Positions 60,764-64,000 of a stretch of DNA of 64,000 nt are shown in pieces. Position 1 is the first letter of the stretch, and each line of letters starts with the position of its first letter. Where the stretch lies: NCBI GenBank assembly GCA_004292855.1, contig RDXN01000036.1:62001-126000 (forward strand). The letters run 5' to 3'. Both the position numbers and the translations under genes were made by a program. The notes under the pieces were generated by a model. It worked only from the letters and a program-made list of their open reading frames with translations. It had not been told where the DNA came from and did not search any database. The stretch is from Cytophagales bacterium. GTDB lineage: Bacteria > Bacteroidota > Bacteroidia > Cytophagales > Spirosomataceae.

Positions 60764-62766
60764 CCAACCGAAACGTTGCCACGCTTGCCCACCTCGAACC
60801 CGTTTGGGACGACCAATACGACGAACCCTGGTACAGCACCGGCAAAATGGGGATCGTTTTTAAACTAAGCGACCCGGCTACCGGCCAACGTTTCGCGCTC
60901 AAGGTGTTTAAGGAACGCGACACCGAGCGCGAAGAACGCCTGCGGCAGATTGCCGAACAGTTGGCGGCTTACCCCTCGCCCTACTGGGTATCGTACCAAT
61001 TTCTGGCCGACGAAGTACGGATTGAATCCCCGTTTGCCGACGACGAAACGGCCTGTGTGCTGCTGATGGAGTGGATTGAGGGCCAAACGATGGGGCAGTT
61101 TGTGCGCGATGCCTGCGCCCGCACCGACCGGGCCGCGCTCCACAAATTGGCCTATGCCTTCGATCAGATGGCTCTTTGGCTGTTGGCCAACCCCTTTGCT
61201 CACGGCGACCTCAAACACGACAACATCATTGTCAGGCCCAACGGCGTACCCGCGCTCGTGGACTACGACGGGCTGTTTTTCCCGGTCTTCACCGACCTAC
61301 AGGCTCTTGAATTAGGCACGCCCGATTACCAGCACCCCAAACGCACGGCCCACCACTACGGCCTCTACCTGGACGATTTCAGTTTGCTGGTGATCTCCCT
61401 GAGCCTATACGCCCTCTCACACCGCCCCGACCTCTACACCACCCACAACACCAGCGAAAACCTGATCCTGACCCTCTCCGATTTTGAGCAACCCCGCCGG
61501 AGCCAACTCCTCGGCACCCTACAGGAAATGGAGGCCACCCCCGTGCGCCAACGGCTTGCCCTGCTCGATTACGCCCTCGTGCTGCCCCCGCAAAGTCTGC
61601 CCGGCCTGGAGGTGTTGCTGCGGGATAAGGTTGGGCATTGGGGGACACTGCAAGGGTTAATGTTGCCCTGTGTACAAAATATACTTTCTACTTCAACAGA
61701 AACGGTAGTTACTCCAGTTGTGGCCGAACTGATTCCTTACCGGAAAGGAAATAAATGGGGGTTTTGTGATTGGAACAAGAAAATTATAATTGATTGTGTT
61801 TATGACCGTGCATGGCGTTTTGTGGAGGGTATGGCGCGAGTAAGGCAGGATGAAAAAGAAGGATTTATAGATGAGACAGGGCAAATGGTGATACCTTGTC
61901 ATTTCTACCAAGTCGATAATTTTAAAGAAGGCATGGCTTCTGTAAGGCAAGATGGCAGATGGGGATTTGTGAACAAGATTGGTGAGTTAATCACCCCATG
62001 TCTATCTGGTTTGAGTGTTAAATTTTCAGAAGGTCTTGCAAAAATAGAGCGTAGTGGAAAGTGGGGATTTATTGATACAACTGGAGCTGTGGTAATTGCA
62101 TGCCAATTTGAAGAGGCTGGTGATTTTTCTGAGGGCCTGGCAAGGGTCCGAAGAAGTAGCAAAAAGAATGAGTGGGGGTTGATTGACCAATCAGGTGATT
62201 GGGGTTTTATTGATAGATCAGGTTACTCAATTATACCATATCAATTCGAAGATGCAGGTGATTTTAAAGAGGGGCTTGCTAAAGTAAAGCGGCTTGGGAA
62301 TTGGGGTTTTATTGGTATTAAGGGTAAAGTAGTCATTCCCTGCCGGTTTGACTTTACCAACAATTTTTCGGAAGGATTAGCAGAGATAAAACAGGCTGAC
62401 AGGTGGGGATTTATTGATAAAAATGGAAAGCAGTTATCTCCATACCGGTTCGAATGGGCGTTCGGATTCTCTTCGGAAATGGCAAGAGTTAAAGAGAATG
62501 GAAAATGGGGGTATATTGATAAAAATGGAAATGTAGTCATTTCTTGCTCATTTGATAATGCGGAGGCTTTTTTTGACGATTTAGCATGTGTAGAGAAAGA
62601 TGAAAAATGGGGGTTCATAGATAAGGCTGGGCATATTGTTATAGACAATCAGTTTGATTATTGCTGGGGGATAGGCTATTCGTTTTCAAATGGTCTTGCC
62701 GAAGTTTTGCTTGATAACAAACATGGCTACATCGACTGCAATGGAAACCAGTATTGGGAGGATTAG
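60730..62766 (+). CDS. protein kinase with a C-terminal WG-repeat sensor
   Basis: 678 residues. The kinase domain (about 30-300) has a reduced Gly loop (STGKMGIVFKL), Lys58 in FALKVFKE, the catalytic HGDLKHDN (158-165, HRD equivalent with Asp160 and Asn165) and DYDG (178-181, DFG equivalent). No membrane helix is seen. Residues about 340-675 are around nine WG repeats, each with a core like WGFID and a G-x-V-x-IPC-x-F stretch (WG at 343, 411, 445, 482, 491, 525, 559, 593, 627). One unit (482-495) is a short duplicate. The base composition changes at the border: GC is 40 of 60 at 61501-61560 but 23 of 60 at 62221-62280. It is last in the operon of four. Confidence 0.88.
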   Translation: MFANTDLIEAVANRNVATLAHLEPVWDDQYDEPWYSTGKMGIVFKLSDPATGQRFALKVFKERDTEREERLRQIAEQLAAYPSPYWVSYQFLADEVRIESPFADDETACVLLMEWIEGQTMGQFVRDACARTDRAALHKLAYAFDQMALWLLANPFAHGDLKHDNIIVRPNGVPALVDYDGLFFPVFTDLQALELGTPDYQHPKRTAHHYGLYLDDFSLLVISLSLYALSHRPDLYTTHNTSENLILTLSDFEQPRRSQLLGTLQEMEATPVRQRLALLDYALVLPPQSLPGLEVLLRDKVGHWGTLQGLMLPCVQNILSTSTETVVTPVVAELIPYRKGNKWGFCDWNKKIIIDCVYDRAWRFVEGMARVRQDEKEGFIDETGQMVIPCHFYQVDNFKEGMASVRQDGRWGFVNKIGELITPCLSGLSVKFSEGLAKIERSGKWGFIDTTGAVVIACQFEEAGDFSEGLARVRRSSKKNEWGLIDQSGDWGFIDRSGYSIIPYQFEDAGDFKEGLAKVKRLGNWGFIGIKGKVVIPCRFDFTNNFSEGLAEIKQADRWGFIDKNGKQLSPYRFEWAFGFSSEMARVKENGKWGYIDKNGNVVISCSFDNAEAFFDDLACVEKDEKWGFIDKAGHIVIDNQFDYCWGIGYSFSNGLAEVLLDNKHGYIDCNGNQYWED

Positions 62767-62780
62767 CTCGCCCAACCCCA

Positions 62781-62882
62781 TTATTTTTCCAACAACTCAG
62801 AAACCGTCTCAATCCGGCGCACGAACGCGGAAGAGTTGGGGAAGAACCTGTTCACGATATAGGTAGCCACGCCAATCTCCGG
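62781..62882 (-). pseudogene. possible 3' remnant of a lost gene
   Basis: A 33-codon open segment ending in TAA (62781-62783) and preceded by a stop (TAG at 62883) lacks any start codon, yet its translation (PEIGVATYIVNRFF..., ending ETVSELLEK) looks protein-like. It could be the tail of a gene cut by insertion of the zeta module. The length is small and chance is not excluded. Confidence 0.25.
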
Positions 62883-62892
62883 CTAAATTCGG

Positions 62893-62900
62893 TATCTTTG
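62893..62900 (+). promoter_or_regulatory. TAnnTTTG promoter box of the zeta module
   Basis: TATCTTTG lies 16 bases before the ATG at 62916. It is the second of two zeta-like modules in this window with such a box directly before the small first gene. Confidence 0.5.
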
Positions 62901-62915
62901 GGAAACGATAACCGC

Positions 62916-63149
62916 ATGGCACTTTCCGATAAAGCCGTTGATTACCTCGAAGGGCAAATTCCTGAGTTGGCGGCCATTGCCACCCGGCAAGCCTACTGGC
63001 AAACACTGGCCTCCGGCAACAGTGTGTTGGTGACCGAAAATGGTCAGATTGTAGAAGTGAAACCCGACGGCACCCGCACAGCAATAAAGGCCCTGGAGAA
63101 GCCTAAAAGCATTTCGCAGAAACATTTCCGAATCCCCAAACATGATTAA
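62916..63149 (+). CDS. small protein upstream of a zeta-like kinase; candidate antitoxin
   Basis: 77 residues from the ATG at 62916 (MALSDKAVDYLEGQI). The N-terminal half is helical, the middle has a beta-like GNSVLVTENGQIVEVKPDGT stretch, and the C-terminus is basic. It is not a known epsilon-type antitoxin as far as I can see. It overlaps the kinase gene by eight bases (ATGATTAA), as in many toxin-antitoxin pairs. Family unknown. A longer frame from 62754 reaches into the kinase-WG gene and lacks promoter support. Confidence 0.7.
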   Translation: MALSDKAVDYLEGQIPELAAIATRQAYWQTLASGNSVLVTENGQIVEVKPDGTRTAIKALEKPKSISQKHFRIPKHD

Positions 63150-63867
63150 ACGGATGCGGATGTTTGCCGGTCCTAATGGTTCCGGCAAAAGCACTGTGAA
63201 ATCGGTGATCAACGCGGAGATGCTGGGTTACTACCTCAACCCCGACGATATCGAGAAGACCGTCAGACAGGAAGGCCGCTACGATATTCGAGACTTGAAT
63301 CTGCCGTTAACCGAATCGGAGATCATCGCGTTTTTTGAGAATCATCCCTTACTGGTCCGTACTGGCGACGCTAACATGGCGCAGTCCATTCGACTTGTAG
63401 AGCAAAAATTCATAGATTTTTCGGCAGTCAGCTTTAACGCTTACCTGAGTGCTATTTTAACCGATTTTCTCCGCCAAAAATTGATTGAGACGGGTTTATC
63501 GTTCACATTTGAGACGGTAATGTCGTCGGCCGATAAGGTACAAACCTTGCAGAAAGCCCGCGCGGCTGGTTTCCGCAATTATCTCTATTACGTAGCCACC
63601 GAAGACCCCCTGATTAACCTCAGCCGAATTCGGCACCGCGTCCGCACGGGTGGACACAACGTCCCGGATGATAAAGTGATAGAGCGTTACGCTCGCTCAT
63701 TGAGTCTTTTGCTGGATGCAGTCCGGCTCACCAGTCGAGCCTATATTTTTGATAATTCAGGGGAAACTAACCTATGGATCGCTGAAATCACAGATGGTAC
63801 AGACATTGAGTTGAAAACGGATTTTGTACCCCAATGGTTTACGCGTGCAGTATTGGACAAGATCTAA
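63142..63867 (+). CDS. zeta-like P-loop kinase
   Basis: 241 residues. Walker A GPNGSGKSTVKSVI at about 10-23; YYLNPDDIEKT and SFTFETVMSS follow; RVRTGGHNVPDDKVIERYARS is the conserved Arg-rich region of zeta-toxin-family proteins, and AYIFDNSG completes the nucleotide site. Zeta toxins phosphorylate UDP-GlcNAc and block wall synthesis; many chromosomal members have other substrates, so toxicity is not assured. With the 77-residue gene it forms a two-gene unit with its own promoter. Confidence 0.83.
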   Translation: MIKRMRMFAGPNGSGKSTVKSVINAEMLGYYLNPDDIEKTVRQEGRYDIRDLNLPLTESEIIAFFENHPLLVRTGDANMAQSIRLVEQKFIDFSAVSFNAYLSAILTDFLRQKLIETGLSFTFETVMSSADKVQTLQKARAAGFRNYLYYVATEDPLINLSRIRHRVRTGGHNVPDDKVIERYARSLSLLLDAVRLTSRAYIFDNSGETNLWIAEITDGTDIELKTDFVPQWFTRAVLDKI

Positions 63868-63932
63868 GCCTGGCTAAATTCAGAAAGCAATTGAGCAATG
63901 TTCAGACAGACCTGGACAAACTGATCTATACG

Positions 63933-64000
63933 ATGAAAACCATCCATAAAACCACGAAGGCAACCCAGTTTCCGCAGTTCTGGAATGAAGAGTGGTTAGA
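63933..64000 (+). CDS. 5' end of an unknown gene, cut by the window edge
   Basis: From the ATG at 63933 the frame stays open to position 64000 (MKTIHKTTKATQFPQFW...). The frame is also open for many codons upstream, with no other ATG, so the start is uncertain. No family can be assigned from 22 residues. Confidence 0.4.
   Translation, partial: MKTIHKTTKATQFPQFWNEEWL

Noticed and set aside
61720-62760. Periodic DNA similarity of about 100 bases
   Set aside because: It comes from the WG repeats in the protein; the DNA copies have diverged, so it is not a recent tandem duplication.
57758-62766. Tellurite (Ter) resistance operon
   Set aside because: VWA, PP2C and kinase fit the TerY-P triad, but TerC, TerD, TerB and TelA homologues are absent, so tellurite resistance is not claimed.
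1-64000. tRNA, rRNA, riboswitch, insertion sequence or prophage
   Set aside because: No cloverleaf, rRNA motif, transposase, integrase or phage structural gene was recognised on reading both strands; weak signals could still be missed without a covariance search.

Overview
The window reads as the chromosome of a Bacteroidota bacterium, most likely a Cytophagales member close to Spirosoma. Evidence: a type IX secretion (T9SS) C-terminal sorting domain on the CotH-like protein, many exported proteins ending their signal peptides in A-Q, promoter boxes of the Bacteroidota form TAnnTTTG instead of sigma70 boxes, weak or absent Shine-Dalgarno sequences, and families typical of the group (DUF4286, fasciclin, NHL, DUF1549/DUF1553). 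No rRNA, tRNA, CRISPR array or insertion sequence was seen.

Layout. 1-13 kb: secreted and envelope metabolism, with a DUF1549/LamG/DUF1553 lipoprotein, a multidomain SGNH esterase, a fasciclin protein, an operon of NHL propeller + glycosidase-like protein + membrane cytochrome c/LRR protein, and an APC permease. 13-29 kb: a low-complexity exported protein, ArsR + Old Yellow Enzyme, a CotH-like protein, GMC oxidoreductase, S41 and M28 peptidases, CsaA, a propeller-cupredoxin fusion, a TPR protein and a GT2 glycosyltransferase. 29-38 kb: small membrane genes, an OafA-type acyltransferase, a second SGNH esterase, a Septu-like PtuA/PtuB anti-phage pair of low GC, and an MMPL/RND exporter. 38-44 kb: MFS exporter, MarR regulator, nucleotidyltransferase-like gene, FadN-type beta-oxidation enzyme and PfkA. 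44-55.5 kb: a surface-glycan locus with two GT4 enzymes, a flippase fused to an FkbM methyltransferase, pseudaminic acid genes (PseI, PseH fused to a zeta-like kinase, PseG, PseF) and a large polytopic membrane protein. 55.5-57.6 kb: FadJ-type enzyme.

57.7-64 kb is the most unusual part. A tightly packed four-gene operon encodes a PLD-like/coiled-coil/J-like protein, a VWA protein, a PP2C phosphatase and a protein kinase with a WG-repeat tail. It resembles the VWA-PP2C-kinase (TerY-P) triads but has an unusual added subunit and sensor. A zeta-like kinase with a small partner gene and its own promoter follows.

Recurring themes are gene fusions (flippase-FkbM, zeta-GNAT, kinase-WG, propeller-cupredoxin, PLD-J), two of which coincide with sharp GC changes inside the gene, and several families of palindromic intergenic elements, one of which is preserved at a fusion joint. 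Functions are assigned by reading motifs; no database search was possible.
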